This document shows, one piece after another, positions 25,371 to 34,007 of a stretch of 64,000 nucleotides of DNA (position 1 is its first letter; every line of letters starts with the position of its first letter). The DNA comes from Mucilaginibacter lappiensis (GTDB lineage Bacteria > Bacteroidota > Bacteroidia > Sphingobacteriales > Sphingobacteriaceae): assembly GCF_900155965.1 (NCBI RefSeq), contig NZ_FTMG01000023.1, positions 1 to 64,000 of the forward strand. The letters are read 5' to 3'. Position numbers and translations under genes: made by a program. The notes beneath the pieces were generated by a model. That model did no database searches. It was given only the letters and a program-made list of their open reading frames with translations, and was not told where the DNA came from.

Positions 25371-25411
25371 AGCCCGGAGATATGGTGCGGGCTGCATGAT
25401 ATCTCCGGGTT
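25371..25411 (-). terminator. terminator of the DoxX-like gene
   Basis: A 13-bp stem AGCCCGGAGATAT / ATATCTCCGGGTT with one G-T pair encloses a 15-bp loop. Minus-strand T's follow (AAA at 25368-25370 preceded by further A's). Confidence 0.8.
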
Positions 25412-25436
25412 GTATGTAAATAAATTTAATATCCGC

Positions 25437-25841
25437 TTATTTTACCAATGGCAGCAGGTCACGCAATTTGCTATTGGTGAGGTAAGCGCCTACCCAAACC
25501 AGTATGCCAAATATGATGGAAAAATAAAGAGGTAGCCCAACGCGCATCATCGTAGCGGTAGCACCACCAAGATAAGCGGTAAGCAAAATTGATCCTAATA
25601 CTTTGGTTTTAGGGATGATGTACAGTATAGTACAGATCAATAAAATAATGCCCAGAGGCTGCACTGCTGTTTCGGGCCAGCCTAATTGTTTTGTACCACT
25701 TAATGAATGGCTTTCACGTACTATTTTACCGATGGAGTCAAATAGCAGGAATAATATGCAAAGTACACTGATAGCTGTACCGGTAATAAATGATGCTTTA
25801 CTGTTTTTTGTAGTTGCAGGTTGTGATTGAGTAGTTTCCAT
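25437..25841 (-). CDS. DoxX-like family membrane protein
   Basis: A 134-residue four-helix membrane protein (helices about 18-38, 55-76, 80-98 and 105-125). The DoxX-like signature is present: an FDSIGKIV segment after helix 1, then QLGWPE, GIILLICTILYIIPKTKVLGSILLTAYLGGA and the C-terminal PLYFSIIFGILVWVGAYL. Biochemical function is unsettled; relatives are often linked to oxidative or thiol stress. It lies 152 bp downstream of the ECF sigma gene on the same strand and has its own terminator. It may belong to the regulon of that sigma factor. Confidence 0.85.
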   Translation of the reverse strand: METTQSQPATTKNSKASFITGTAISVLCILFLLFDSIGKIVRESHSLSGTKQLGWPETAVQPLGIILLICTILYIIPKTKVLGSILLTAYLGGATATMMRVGLPLYFSIIFGILVWVGAYLTNSKLRDLLPLVK

Positions 25842-25993
25842 GAGTTATTGTTTTTTTAGTAAAGGTATGGCGGATTTAAGCGGCGCGTGATGTGCATAAA
25901 TGACATTTACAGGGGGGAATTACGACAAATTGCTTCAGGAATAAACGTGATTAAAGATGAGGTATGAATGCCCGGAAAAAGAGGGAGACTATT

Positions 25994-27247
25994 TTATCTG
26001 CCCGGCAAAATTGTTAGTTTTTCGATCTGTTTGGTCAGTGTTCTCTTTTCCGACGGAGATTTGGTGAGCTTAATGGCCTGCTGATAATGCCCTATAGCTT
26101 TGGCAGGATTTGTACCGGCATATAAATAACCCAATAGACAATGGTAATGGTTCAGCTGGGTAAGGTTTAGCTTTTCTGCTTCTGCTATTCCTTGTTCGTT
26201 TCCATAAACTTTGGCAAAGGCGAAAGTTCTGTTCAATGCGGTTACCGGGGAGTACTCAATCAGGATAAGTTGGTTGTAGAGTAGCAAAATATGCTCCCAT
26301 TGATGATCATCGGTAGGAGTGGTATGCCAGTATGCAATACCTGCTTCCAGGTGATATTTGGATATCTGGTTACCCGAGCAGGCATTTATCAAATAGTAAT
26401 TGCCTTTGTCTATCAGCTCCTGATTCCAAAGGGTTTTATCCTGTTCCTCAAACAGAATAATCTCACCATCATTAGTGGCCCTTGCATCAAATCTGGAACT
26501 TTGAAAACACATGAGAGCCAGTAAGGCGTTGGCATCAGTGGTACTCGTTAACGGGTTTTCGGCGAGCATAAGCACCAGCCTGATAGCTTCCGAACAAAGA
26601 TCCTTCCTGATCAGATGATTATTTGATCGGGACGAATAACCTTCATTGAATAACAGGTACAAGGTGCTTAAAACTGTATCCAACCGGGATTGTATAGCTT
26701 GTTCCTGTAATTCCCCGATCTGAAAATTATCATTACGCAGGTTTGTCCTGGCTCTGAACAGTCTTTTTTTAATGGTTTCTGTTTTGGTCAGAAACGCATC
26801 AGCAATCTCGGCTACACTAAACCCGCAAAGTACCTGCAGCGCCAGGCATATCTGTGCCTCGGTAGCGTTAGCCGGGTTACAGACGGCAAATATCATAGCC
26901 AGCTGACTATCAGAAATAGTTTGATGATTGAACTCAAAGTCATGCTCTGCCTGCAACTCATCTGTCTGGATAGCATCTTTTACCCGGGTTTCAAAAACAG
27001 TGAGATGTTTGAGATAATCTTTAGTTTTGTTTTTAGCTACGGTGTATAGCCACGCTGTGGGGTTTTCGGGCACACCATTTATACCCCAAACTTCACTGGC
27101 TTTTAAAAATGTTTCGCTAACAATGTCTTCGGCTGCCTCTATGTGCTTTAATCCAAAATGACGGCATAGTACAGCCGTCATTTTAGTATACTCCAACCTG
27201 AATAAATGGGGTAGGAGCTCTTTAGACGATGCAGTTTCTTTTTGCAT
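25994..27247 (-). CDS. ECF42-type RNA polymerase sigma factor with C-terminal TPR-like extension
   Basis: A 417-residue ECF sigma factor. Region 2 spans about 14-80 (EDIVSETFLKA and NPTAWLYTVAKNKTKDYLK), region 4 about 112-168 (CGFSVAEIADAFLTKTETIKKRLFRARTNL), and a DUF6596/SnoaL-free helical extension about 170-415 has TPR-like repeats (FAFAKVYGNEQGIAEAEKL, GYLYAGTNPAKAIGHYQQA). In ECF42 proteins this extension is needed for activity and no anti-sigma gene is used. The upstream DGPF gene, 16 bp away, is the standard ECF42 partner and usual target. Signal is unknown. Confidence 0.88.
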   Translation of the reverse strand: MQKETASSKELLPHLFRLEYTKMTAVLCRHFGLKHIEAAEDIVSETFLKASEVWGINGVPENPTAWLYTVAKNKTKDYLKHLTVFETRVKDAIQTDELQAEHDFEFNHQTISDSQLAMIFAVCNPANATEAQICLALQVLCGFSVAEIADAFLTKTETIKKRLFRARTNLRNDNFQIGELQEQAIQSRLDTVLSTLYLLFNEGYSSRSNNHLIRKDLCSEAIRLVLMLAENPLTSTTDANALLALMCFQSSRFDARATNDGEIILFEEQDKTLWNQELIDKGNYYLINACSGNQISKYHLEAGIAYWHTTPTDDHQWEHILLLYNQLILIEYSPVTALNRTFAFAKVYGNEQGIAEAEKLNLTQLNHYHCLLGYLYAGTNPAKAIGHYQQAIKLTKSPSEKRTLTKQIEKLTILPGR

Positions 27248-27263
27248 TTTTTAATGCTAATAG

Positions 27264-27599
27264 TCAGGGCTTATGTACCAGTACTTCCCTTACTTCTATA
27301 GTACCACCTATTTTAAATATAGGGTTGCTTTTGGCAAATTCCACGGCCTCATCAATGGTTTCGGTTTTTACAATGATATAACCGCTTACAAATTCCTTAA
27401 TCTCGGTATAAGGCCCATCGGTTACTAAATTGCTGCCCTTTACCGTTTTTGCATTGCCAACAGAAAGCGTATTACCTTTGTCGGCCAGTTTGTTTTGGGC
27501 TGCAATACCGGCCAGCCAGTTCATTCTTTCCTGCATTTGTTCGGGCGATGGTTTAAAATCAGGGTTACTGAGTCTGAAAATTAATACAAAGTCTTTCAT
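27264..27599 (-). CDS. DGPF/YCII-related protein, partner of ECF42 sigma factor
   Basis: A 111-residue ferredoxin-like-fold protein of the YCII/DGPF family. The motif DGPYTEIKE (about 61-69) is the family signature, followed by FVSGYIIVKTETIDEAVEFAK and a strand ending EVREV. These small proteins are almost always encoded beside ECF42 sigma factors and are transcribed by them. The biochemical role is unknown. It is first in a two-gene operon with the sigma gene. Confidence 0.9.
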   Translation of the reverse strand: MKDFVLIFRLSNPDFKPSPEQMQERMNWLAGIAAQNKLADKGNTLSVGNAKTVKGSNLVTDGPYTEIKEFVSGYIIVKTETIDEAVEFAKSNPIFKIGGTIEVREVLVHKP

Positions 27600-27680
27600 A
27601 GTATAAAATTATGTTGTTTTACCTAGATAACGATCGGGCATTAAGGATGGGGACAAAGAAGAAACAATCGGTATATTGAA

Positions 27681-28226
27681 TTATCTAGGCAGCCAGTTGT
27701 CTTTAATTTTTTCTCCTTGTATATTATCCAGTTTATCGTTCACAAATACGGCATAATGTGCAGGTACCCAAATTAAATGATAATTAAAGTTGATGGTTAT
27801 TTGTTTGCCGGCTTCTATTCTGAAAGAATAAATGTCTTTAATATATTCGTTATGTTTTTCTACCGTGTCAATAACGCCAAACTGATCGTAGTGTCCACTT
27901 AGGTATTCCCGGTAAAACATAAACATGGCTTGTTGTAAAGTTTTCATATGATGGTCCATATGATCAATAAAATCAACGTAAGTGGCGGCAAATTCGGTTA
28001 ACCTATCCTCGGTGAGTATCAGCTGTATGGCTTTGTAGTCTTTACCCGGATTTAGTTTTTGGTCATTTGGGGTCAAATAAATATAATGTTCGCCCAAATA
28101 AACTGGTATCTTTTCTTCACTAAAAAACGGCTGATACAGCATAATATCAGATGTGTATCCATGCAATCCGCTGTCTTTTATTTGTCCCCAAAAGGGGTGT
28201 GAAATTTCGGGTGATTTTTCGCGCAT
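27681..28226 (-). CDS. hypothetical protein (tandem with remnant of paralogue)
   Basis: A 181-residue soluble protein that I do not recognise. It is rich in aromatic residues and His (HMDHHMKTLQQAMFMFYREYL), with no signal peptide, membrane helix or obvious catalytic motif. The C-terminal stretch YAVFVNDKLDNIQGEKIKDN then WLPR is repeated, diverged, in a fragment just upstream (28247-28333). Tandem copies with leftover tails are typical of immunity-type or other fast-evolving genes, but no toxin lies nearby, so a function is not assigned. ATG at 28226 is the best start. Confidence 0.6.
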   Translation of the reverse strand: MREKSPEISHPFWGQIKDSGLHGYTSDIMLYQPFFSEEKIPVYLGEHYIYLTPNDQKLNPGKDYKAIQLILTEDRLTEFAATYVDFIDHMDHHMKTLQQAMFMFYREYLSGHYDQFGVIDTVEKHNEYIKDIYSFRIEAGKQITINFNYHLIWVPAHYAVFVNDKLDNIQGEKIKDNWLPR

Positions 28227-28246
28227 CGTAGTGTGTTATTAAATTT

Positions 28247-28333
28247 ATACAATGGTAGCCAACTACTTTTAATTTCAACACCAGAAATATCATCCAATTT
28301 ACCATTTACAAAATCTACATAAAGGTAAAAATA
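28247..28333 (-). pseudogene. C-terminal fragment of a paralogue of the 27681-28226 protein
   Basis: The frame reading FYLYVDFVNGKLDDISGVEI then KSSWLP aligns with HYAVFVNDKLDNIQGEKIKDNWLP at the end of the neighbouring gene. Only about 30 codons of the tail survive. The frame continues into unrelated sequence overlapping the start of the next gene. This is best explained by an old tandem duplication with one copy deleted. Confidence 0.65.
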
Positions 28334-28396
28334 AGATGTTAAATAGGTATATCCCGAGCACAATGTACCTCCTCACAACCTGAATCAAAAAATCCG

Positions 28397-28404
28397 TACC
28401 TTTG
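28397..28404 (+). promoter_or_regulatory. TAnnTTTG promoter box giving a nearly leaderless mRNA
   Basis: TACCTTTG ends six bases before ATG 28411. In Bacteroidota the transcript starts about 4-7 bases after this box, so the mRNA would begin at or next to the ATG. This argues against the TTG at 28402, which overlaps the box, as the start codon. Confidence 0.55.
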
Positions 28405-28410
28405 CCGCAA

Positions 28411-29361
28411 ATGCAGGTAACAGAGTCAACAACAGGTGTATGGGAAAAGGGCTATAACAATTATGGTCCGTGGTTGCGCGATAAATATAAAGGCCAACGA
28501 GTGTTTAAGGTAATTGTCGACGGTGGTTTTACCTGCCCCAATCGTGATGGCTCCAAAGGCTATGGCGGTTGTACCTATTGCAATGTTGATTCCTTTACAC
28601 CATCAGTAAGCCGCAATGCACCTACCATACGTCAGCAGGTAATAGAAGGTATGGAGCGTGCCCGTAAAGGCAATAAGGCCGATAAATTCATTATCTATTT
28701 TCAACCCAACACCAATACCTACGCCCCGGCGCATTATCTGAAAATGATGTATGATGAGGCATTGAGCTATGGTACCGAAGATATTGTGGGCCTGAGTGTA
28801 GGTACCCGCCCGGATTGTATCGACATGGAAAAGATAGCCTTGTTAGAAAGCTATACCGACCGTTTTGATGTGGATCTGGAAATGGGCATGGAATCTATCT
28901 ATAATGATACCCTGTCACAAATCAACCGTGGCTGTAATCACGAAGAATTGGTAAAAGCCCTGAAGCTGGTGGAGAACAGTAAACTGGATATTTGTGTGCA
29001 TACCATATTTGGTTTCCCTTGGGAAACACATGATATGATGTTGAAATATGCCGACGAGATCAATCGTTTTCCACAAATTAAATTCGTGAAATTCCATCAC
29101 CTGCATATTGTAGAGGGCTCGGTAATGGGTGTAAAATACAAGCGCGAACCTTTTAAGGTTTTCAGCATTGATGAGTATGCCGATTTTCTGTGCGAGCTTC
29201 TGCCTCGTGTACGTCCCGATATTGTGATACAGCGCCTGTTTGGTCTAAGCGATCGCGAACTGCTGATTGCACCCAACTGGGGCCTCAAAAAATCAGAGAT
29301 CCAATACTACATCGACCAAAGGATCCTGAGTCGTGGCGTAGTGCAGGGCTCAGCTTTGTAA
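28411..29361 (+). CDS. YhcC-type (TIGR01212) radical SAM protein
   Basis: A 316-residue radical SAM enzyme of the TIGR01212/YhcC family. The iron-sulfur Cys motif is CPNRDGSKGYGGCTYC (Cys42, Cys54 and Cys57 counting from ATG 28411). Family features such as YFQPNTNTYAP, VGLSVGTRPDCID, the LEMGMES strand, HTIFGFPWETH and FVKFHHLHIVEGS are present. The reaction is not firmly known; a role in tRNA modification has been suggested for relatives. Start chosen at ATG 28411 because TTG 28402 lies in the promoter box. The gene stands alone. Confidence 0.92.
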   Translation: MQVTESTTGVWEKGYNNYGPWLRDKYKGQRVFKVIVDGGFTCPNRDGSKGYGGCTYCNVDSFTPSVSRNAPTIRQQVIEGMERARKGNKADKFIIYFQPNTNTYAPAHYLKMMYDEALSYGTEDIVGLSVGTRPDCIDMEKIALLESYTDRFDVDLEMGMESIYNDTLSQINRGCNHEELVKALKLVENSKLDICVHTIFGFPWETHDMMLKYADEINRFPQIKFVKFHHLHIVEGSVMGVKYKREPFKVFSIDEYADFLCELLPRVRPDIVIQRLFGLSDRELLIAPNWGLKKSEIQYYIDQRILSRGVVQGSAL

Positions 29362-29512
29362 ATGTCTGAATCACGATTCTTCGGATTGAAGGATTAACAT
29401 GATTTTTCTGGCCACTGGCAACTCGTTACTGGCACCCAAGGAGACAATTGGTATCAGATTTGTAAACCTTTAGTTATAAAACAATGGTTTATTAGTTAAA
29501 TTTATACCTGAT

Positions 29513-30736
29513 TTGTCACAAAGAGCGCAACCCAACTACATTCCTGCTTTAACCGGTGTACGTGCAATGGCTGCTTACCTGGTTTTCATATCTCATTTTG
29601 CCTATATTTTTGATGAAAGTTTTCCTCACATTGTGCAACGCTTTTTGGGCGAGTTCCACATTGGTGTAAGCATTTTCTTTGTGCTTTCGGGCTTTTTGAT
29701 AACCTTCAGGTATTATCAAAACTTTGATGGGTTAAGTAAGCCCTGGTTTATGCAGTACCTCAAAAACCGGGTAGCCCGCATTTACCCCATGTATTTTTTA
29801 CTTACCGTAGCTGCCTTTGTTTACTACTTTATTACCAAGGACGAAACCATTACCAAAGGATACGAGCACCCCGTAGCACTTATGCTGATGAACATTACGT
29901 TTATCCGCGGCTTTTTTTATCAGTTTTGGGATACAGGTATAGCCCAGGGCTGGTCGTTAACGGTTGAGGAGTGTTTTTACTTTTCGGCACCGGTTATATT
30001 TTTGATCGCCAAGCGTTTTGGTCAATTTTATATACAGCCGGTTATACTTACGTTAACCGGTATTTTATTATACTTTATATTCAGTCATATTAACTGGCAT
30101 GGTTTCTTTGGCAACTTTACCTTTGTTATGCTGTTCACTTTCCTGGGGCGTTGCTTTGAGTTTTTTGTGGGGATACAACTGGCCCGCTATGTATTAAAAA
30201 AAGGCTTTACCCGTACCAATAAAGTAAACTATACCTATACCGGTTTCCTGCTCATATTTGTTTGCGTATTTGTAATGGCGCTGCAGCCTATACCAAAGGG
30301 CTGGGCCGCGGGTGTGGAGAGCCCTATCGGTATTATTGTTAATAATTACTTTTTATGCATAGCAGTGGCTCTGTTCTTTTATGGTATACTCACCGAAACA
30401 ACCTTGTTTAAAAAATTCCTCGCGCTGCCTTTTATTGAGCTGTTGGGTAAAAGCTCCTATATATTTTACCTGATACACCTGGGTTGGATATATAACCTGA
30501 TGCATACCTGGTTTGATCATTTAAACGACTTGGTTTTTGAGCTGTATGACAGGTGGGGTGTAACCTGGCACTCACCCTTTCAATATGATGCTCTGAACTT
30601 ATTATATGCTTTTATCGTATTAAATATACTGTCCGTAACCTTGTTTAAACTAATCGAGGAACCATTAAACCATTACATCCGCCGGTCGAATTTTTTGGTT
30701 AAGTATAAACCGAGTGGCACCAAATCAATTGTTTAA
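29513..30736 (+). CDS. acyltransferase-3 family membrane O-acyltransferase
   Basis: A 407-residue integral membrane protein with about ten helices. The N-terminal signature is LTGVRAMAAYLVFISHF (Arg and catalytic His), then FFVLSGFLITFRY and the RIYPMYFLLT segment, all typical of AT3 enzymes that move acetyl or other acyl groups onto envelope glycans. The start is TTG 29513; an upstream ATG at 29484 meets a stop and the next in-frame Met would remove the first helix. Downstream, 33 bp away, come outer-membrane barrel and CE7 esterase genes. The group may acetylate and deacetylate one glycan (inference). Confidence 0.88.
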   Translation: MSQRAQPNYIPALTGVRAMAAYLVFISHFAYIFDESFPHIVQRFLGEFHIGVSIFFVLSGFLITFRYYQNFDGLSKPWFMQYLKNRVARIYPMYFLLTVAAFVYYFITKDETITKGYEHPVALMLMNITFIRGFFYQFWDTGIAQGWSLTVEECFYFSAPVIFLIAKRFGQFYIQPVILTLTGILLYFIFSHINWHGFFGNFTFVMLFTFLGRCFEFFVGIQLARYVLKKGFTRTNKVNYTYTGFLLIFVCVFVMALQPIPKGWAAGVESPIGIIVNNYFLCIAVALFFYGILTETTLFKKFLALPFIELLGKSSYIFYLIHLGWIYNLMHTWFDHLNDLVFELYDRWGVTWHSPFQYDALNLLYAFIVLNILSVTLFKLIEEPLNHYIRRSNFLVKYKPSGTKSIV

Positions 30737-30769
30737 ATAATTAATTATAACAATTACCTGAACTAACTG

Positions 30770-31600
30770 ATGAAAAAACTGATACTATCCTGCTTATGTA
30801 TACTGGTTTTTATAGGGATTAACCCCTATAGATCATTTGCCAGCTGGCCCATAGGTAAATATCGTGATATTGTGATCCCGTCTATGTTTCTGTATCACCA
30901 AACCGACAGGTTTGACCGCGATGGGCACCGTGTTAAAGGCGATCCGGGAGCAGGGTTTACTTCTTACTCCGCTAACCTTTATGTAGGTTATGGTATTTCG
31001 CGTCGGCTTGATTTTATTGCCAGTGTGCCCTATGTGTACACACAGAATAAATTTGCTAATGGGGATAAGATAACTAATCAGGGTTTGGGCGATTTATACA
31101 TGGGCTTGAGCTATAACCTGGTTAATTTTAACTATGTGCGTTATCTATCGGTACAGGTCTCAGGTATAGCCCCGCTCTATAACCATAGCGTGGAGCTGGG
31201 CCTGGGTAATTATGGTGCCGAGGTGAAACTGATGTATTGCGGTAATTTACCTAAATCTATCGCCAGTAAAGGTTATTTTAATACCGAATTGGCTTACCGA
31301 CGATATTTTGATGTGCAGGGCCCCGATCAGCTGAGCTTTAGCGGTACGGTTGGTTATCCCATTAGTCATCATGATCAATTGAATTTGGAATTGTTGTTTT
31401 TCCGTTCATTCAGTTCCAACAAGGCCTTCAATCCTAATATCAACAATGCCCGGGATTATGCGTTTTTTAAACCTTCGCTCAACTATGGGCATCAGTTTAC
31501 CCGCAGATTCTCTACGTTTATAGGTGGTTATTATACGCCATTTGGTAAAAATACGGGAGTAGGTTATGGTGGTTCTATCCAGGCAATTATAAAAATATAA
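30770..31600 (+). CDS. outer-membrane beta-barrel protein, MetA-pathway-like (copy 1)
   Basis: A 276-residue protein with a signal peptide (about 1-24, SFA/S). The rest is amphipathic strands ending in Tyr/Phe, with family-like pieces: LYVGYGISRRLDFIASVPYVY, GLGDLYMGLSYNL and YGHQFTRRFSTFIGGYY, and a final strand ending AIIKI. This resembles the transporter/MetA-pathway barrel family (PF13557). It is 9 bp upstream of a CE7 esterase. The pair is repeated at 33148-35333. Confidence 0.78.
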   Translation: MKKLILSCLCILVFIGINPYRSFASWPIGKYRDIVIPSMFLYHQTDRFDRDGHRVKGDPGAGFTSYSANLYVGYGISRRLDFIASVPYVYTQNKFANGDKITNQGLGDLYMGLSYNLVNFNYVRYLSVQVSGIAPLYNHSVELGLGNYGAEVKLMYCGNLPKSIASKGYFNTELAYRRYFDVQGPDQLSFSGTVGYPISHHDQLNLELLFFRSFSSNKAFNPNINNARDYAFFKPSLNYGHQFTRRFSTFIGGYYTPFGKNTGVGYGGSIQAIIKI

Positions 31601-31609
31601 ATATCAGCG

Positions 31610-32965
31610 ATGCGTAACATCAATATATATTTAAAACATACGAGCTTTTGGGCTGTTCTTATAGTCGTAGCCATTCTTCTGCCAGTTACCAAGGCTAACG
31701 CATTCTTTTTACAACAAAAGAATAAGGAAGGTGAAGTGATACTGGATGCTAAGCCGGCCAATAAAAATGCCCTGTTTAAAGCGGGTGAGGAGATCAGTTA
31801 TAAGTTAAGTGTGAAAAATACTTACAATGAAAAACAAGAGGGCAAATTCTCCTACATTGTTACTTCTGATGACGGTAAAAAGATCTTCGAAAACACCGCC
31901 GATTTTTCTGTCGGGGCTGGTAGCTCTAAAAGCCTGAGTGTAAAGGTAGCACCTAAAGCGGCAGGCTTTTATCATATCAACTTTATGTTCAATCTGTCTG
32001 CTTATGATGATACGGTGCGTAAGGTTTTTGGGGTGAACCCTGAAGCTATTACCTCCGAACTGCATAAGCCTGATGATTTCGATCAGTTTTGGGAAGAAAC
32101 CCGTCAGCAACTATCAAAAGTATCGCCGCAGTATAAGGTGATATTCCGCCCGGACTTGTCAACCAAATACAAAAAGGTTTACTCGGTAGAAATGAAATCA
32201 TACGAAAACTTGTTGATTCGCGGCTGGCTCGTGATCCCTACCGATGGCAGCAAATTTCCGGTTCATTACCGTGTGCCAGGTTATGTAGTAGAGCTAAAAC
32301 CCAATATGGATAACGACGACTATATAGCGTTTGATATTAACGTGCGTGGTAACGGCAATAGTAAAGATGTGGTGCACATCAACACCGATAATTATAGCAC
32401 AACCAATATACAGGATAAAGACAAATACATTTATCGCGGAGTTTATATGGATTGCCTGCGCGGGCTCGACTTTTTGTACTCACACGCCAACCTGGGTATT
32501 GATACCTCCAAAATATTTGTAGAGGGTGGTAGCCAAGGCGGTGCGCTGGCTGTAGTTACGGCTGGGTTGGATAAAAGGGTTAAAGTGCTCACTATGCAGG
32601 TGCCATTATATGCTGATATCCGTGATAATTACAGTATATCGGCATCATACAAAGAGCAGGTGGTACCGTTTAAAATGTTCAGGCAGTATAAAAATCAACA
32701 TCCGGAATTTACATGGGAGCAGTTTTATGCCACGTTTGATTATTATGACCCGCAAAACTTTGCGCCAATGGTAAAATGTCCGGTATTGATGGGCATAGGT
32801 TTGCTGGATCAGTTTTGTCCGCCGCGTTGCAGTATGGCGCTGTTTAATCATTTGGGCAGTACCAATAAGGAGTTTGTGTGTGTACCAAATTCCACACATG
32901 AGGTAGATTTTAACTATTTCATGTTCCAAAACCTGTGGGTTCGCGAAAAATTCCGTATACCTTGA
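31610..32965 (+). CDS. CE7-family acetyl esterase, secreted (copy 1)
   Basis: A 451-residue secreted protein: signal peptide (about 1-28), an Ig-like N-terminal domain (about 40-140) and a CE7 (acetyl xylan esterase/cephalosporin deacetylase) alpha/beta-hydrolase domain. The nucleophile Ser308 lies in EGGSQGGALAV, the Asp in GLLDQFCPP and the His in NSTHEVDFNY. CE7 enzymes remove acetyl groups from small acetylated oligosaccharides. The domain pair and the barrel gene upstream suggest use of an acetylated glycan outside the cell. A duplicate lies at 34008. Confidence 0.9.
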   Translation: MRNINIYLKHTSFWAVLIVVAILLPVTKANAFFLQQKNKEGEVILDAKPANKNALFKAGEEISYKLSVKNTYNEKQEGKFSYIVTSDDGKKIFENTADFSVGAGSSKSLSVKVAPKAAGFYHINFMFNLSAYDDTVRKVFGVNPEAITSELHKPDDFDQFWEETRQQLSKVSPQYKVIFRPDLSTKYKKVYSVEMKSYENLLIRGWLVIPTDGSKFPVHYRVPGYVVELKPNMDNDDYIAFDINVRGNGNSKDVVHINTDNYSTTNIQDKDKYIYRGVYMDCLRGLDFLYSHANLGIDTSKIFVEGGSQGGALAVVTAGLDKRVKVLTMQVPLYADIRDNYSISASYKEQVVPFKMFRQYKNQHPEFTWEQFYATFDYYDPQNFAPMVKCPVLMGIGLLDQFCPPRCSMALFNHLGSTNKEFVCVPNSTHEVDFNYFMFQNLWVREKFRIP

Positions 32966-33040
32966 TTACGGCACGGTATTGGACTACTCTATAACGTGTG
33001 AGGATTTGAGGGAGTTATTTTAAGTAATAAAATAACGAAA

Positions 33041-33129
33041 TGGTATTTGCGCGGAACGAGGCAATCTCCTGGAGATGGGAACGATGTGACTATGTGAAGA
33101 AGGAGTTGCTTCAAGCCCCGCAAATAAAA
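33041..33129. repeat. degenerate REP-like palindrome
   Basis: The left part GCGGAACGAGGCAATCTCC matches the GAACGAAGCAATCTC core of the REP class. The right part GAGTTGCTTCAAGCCCCGCA is a poor complement. It lies in the 182-bp gap between the two barrel-esterase pairs and falls inside an open frame upstream of the true start of the second barrel gene. Confidence 0.5.
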
Positions 33130-33147
33130 ACCAAGCACCTTGTAAAT

Positions 33148-33999
33148 ATGATCTCAAAAAATACCCTATATAAATTTTTACTCCTAGCTATTGTGCTGCT
33201 TATGGTAACACAAAGTAAAAGTTATGCTACCGGCGGTTTCCCGGTTAGGCCCGGAAGGCTTACTTTATCGCCATCGGTGAATTACTTTTTTGCCAATAAG
33301 CAGTGGGATTCTAATAGTAATAAGGGGCCTTTTCCGGATAATGGCAAATTCTCTTCATTAAGCACATCGCTATATGCTGAGTATGGTCTCAGCAGGCGTT
33401 TTACCCTATCAGCCTTATTACCCTACGCATCTAATACCTATAAGGATAACAATGCAACCTATAAAGATTCCGGCTTTGGTGATGCCGAAGTAGGTATACG
33501 ATATTACCTGGCCAATATCAACTACAAATACTATTTCAGTTTACAGGCTACAGCCATTATACCCATGTACACTAATCTTAGTTTGGGGTATAACCAAAAA
33601 GGCGGTGAATTAAGGTTGGCTTTTGCGGGTAGCGGACATTTGTTTGGTAAAAACAGCTATTTTATACTGGAGAACGGTGTACGCGAATATTTTGGTTACG
33701 AGTCGGTTTTTCAGGATAGGTATAATGCTACTTATGGCTTAACACTGGACAAAAAATTCAGGGAACAGATATCGGTAAGCTTTGGCGGCTTTTATGCAAG
33801 CAGCAATAACAAAGCGTTTTCGCCCAATCCAGTTACCAATAAAAACTTTGCCTTTAACCAGGTATCACTGAGTTATGGACATTCGTTCAGTAAAAAAGTA
33901 GCCTTGTTTGTGAGTGGCGGCACTTTTATAACCGGTAGAAATACCAGTGCGGGCAGCAGCGTTTCGGCATCGTTAAACTATCATATCGATACTAAGTAA
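33148..33999 (+). CDS. outer-membrane beta-barrel protein, MetA-pathway-like (copy 2)
   Basis: A 283-residue paralogue of the 30770 gene. ATG 33148 is chosen: it starts a good signal peptide (MISKNTLYKFLLLAIVLLMV, cut near SYA), while the open frame upstream to 33040 is REP-repeat sequence. Conserved pieces are LSTSLYAEYGLSRRFTLSAL, SGFGDAEVGIRYYLANINY and VSLSYGHSFSKKVALFVSGG. It is 8 bp upstream of the second CE7 gene. It probably exports or admits hydrophobic or glycan-like ligands; the ligand is unknown. Confidence 0.78.
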   Translation: MISKNTLYKFLLLAIVLLMVTQSKSYATGGFPVRPGRLTLSPSVNYFFANKQWDSNSNKGPFPDNGKFSSLSTSLYAEYGLSRRFTLSALLPYASNTYKDNNATYKDSGFGDAEVGIRYYLANINYKYYFSLQATAIIPMYTNLSLGYNQKGGELRLAFAGSGHLFGKNSYFILENGVREYFGYESVFQDRYNATYGLTLDKKFREQISVSFGGFYASSNNKAFSPNPVTNKNFAFNQVSLSYGHSFSKKVALFVSGGTFITGRNTSAGSSVSASLNYHIDTK

Positions 34000-34007
34000 A
34001 TAGCCAG

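Noticed and set aside
28402..28410. TTG start for the radical SAM gene
   Set aside because: It lies in the TAnnTTTG promoter box; ATG 28411 is preferred.
33040..33147. N-terminal extension of the second barrel protein
   Set aside because: The extension is a decayed REP repeat, and ATG 33148 begins a clear signal peptide.
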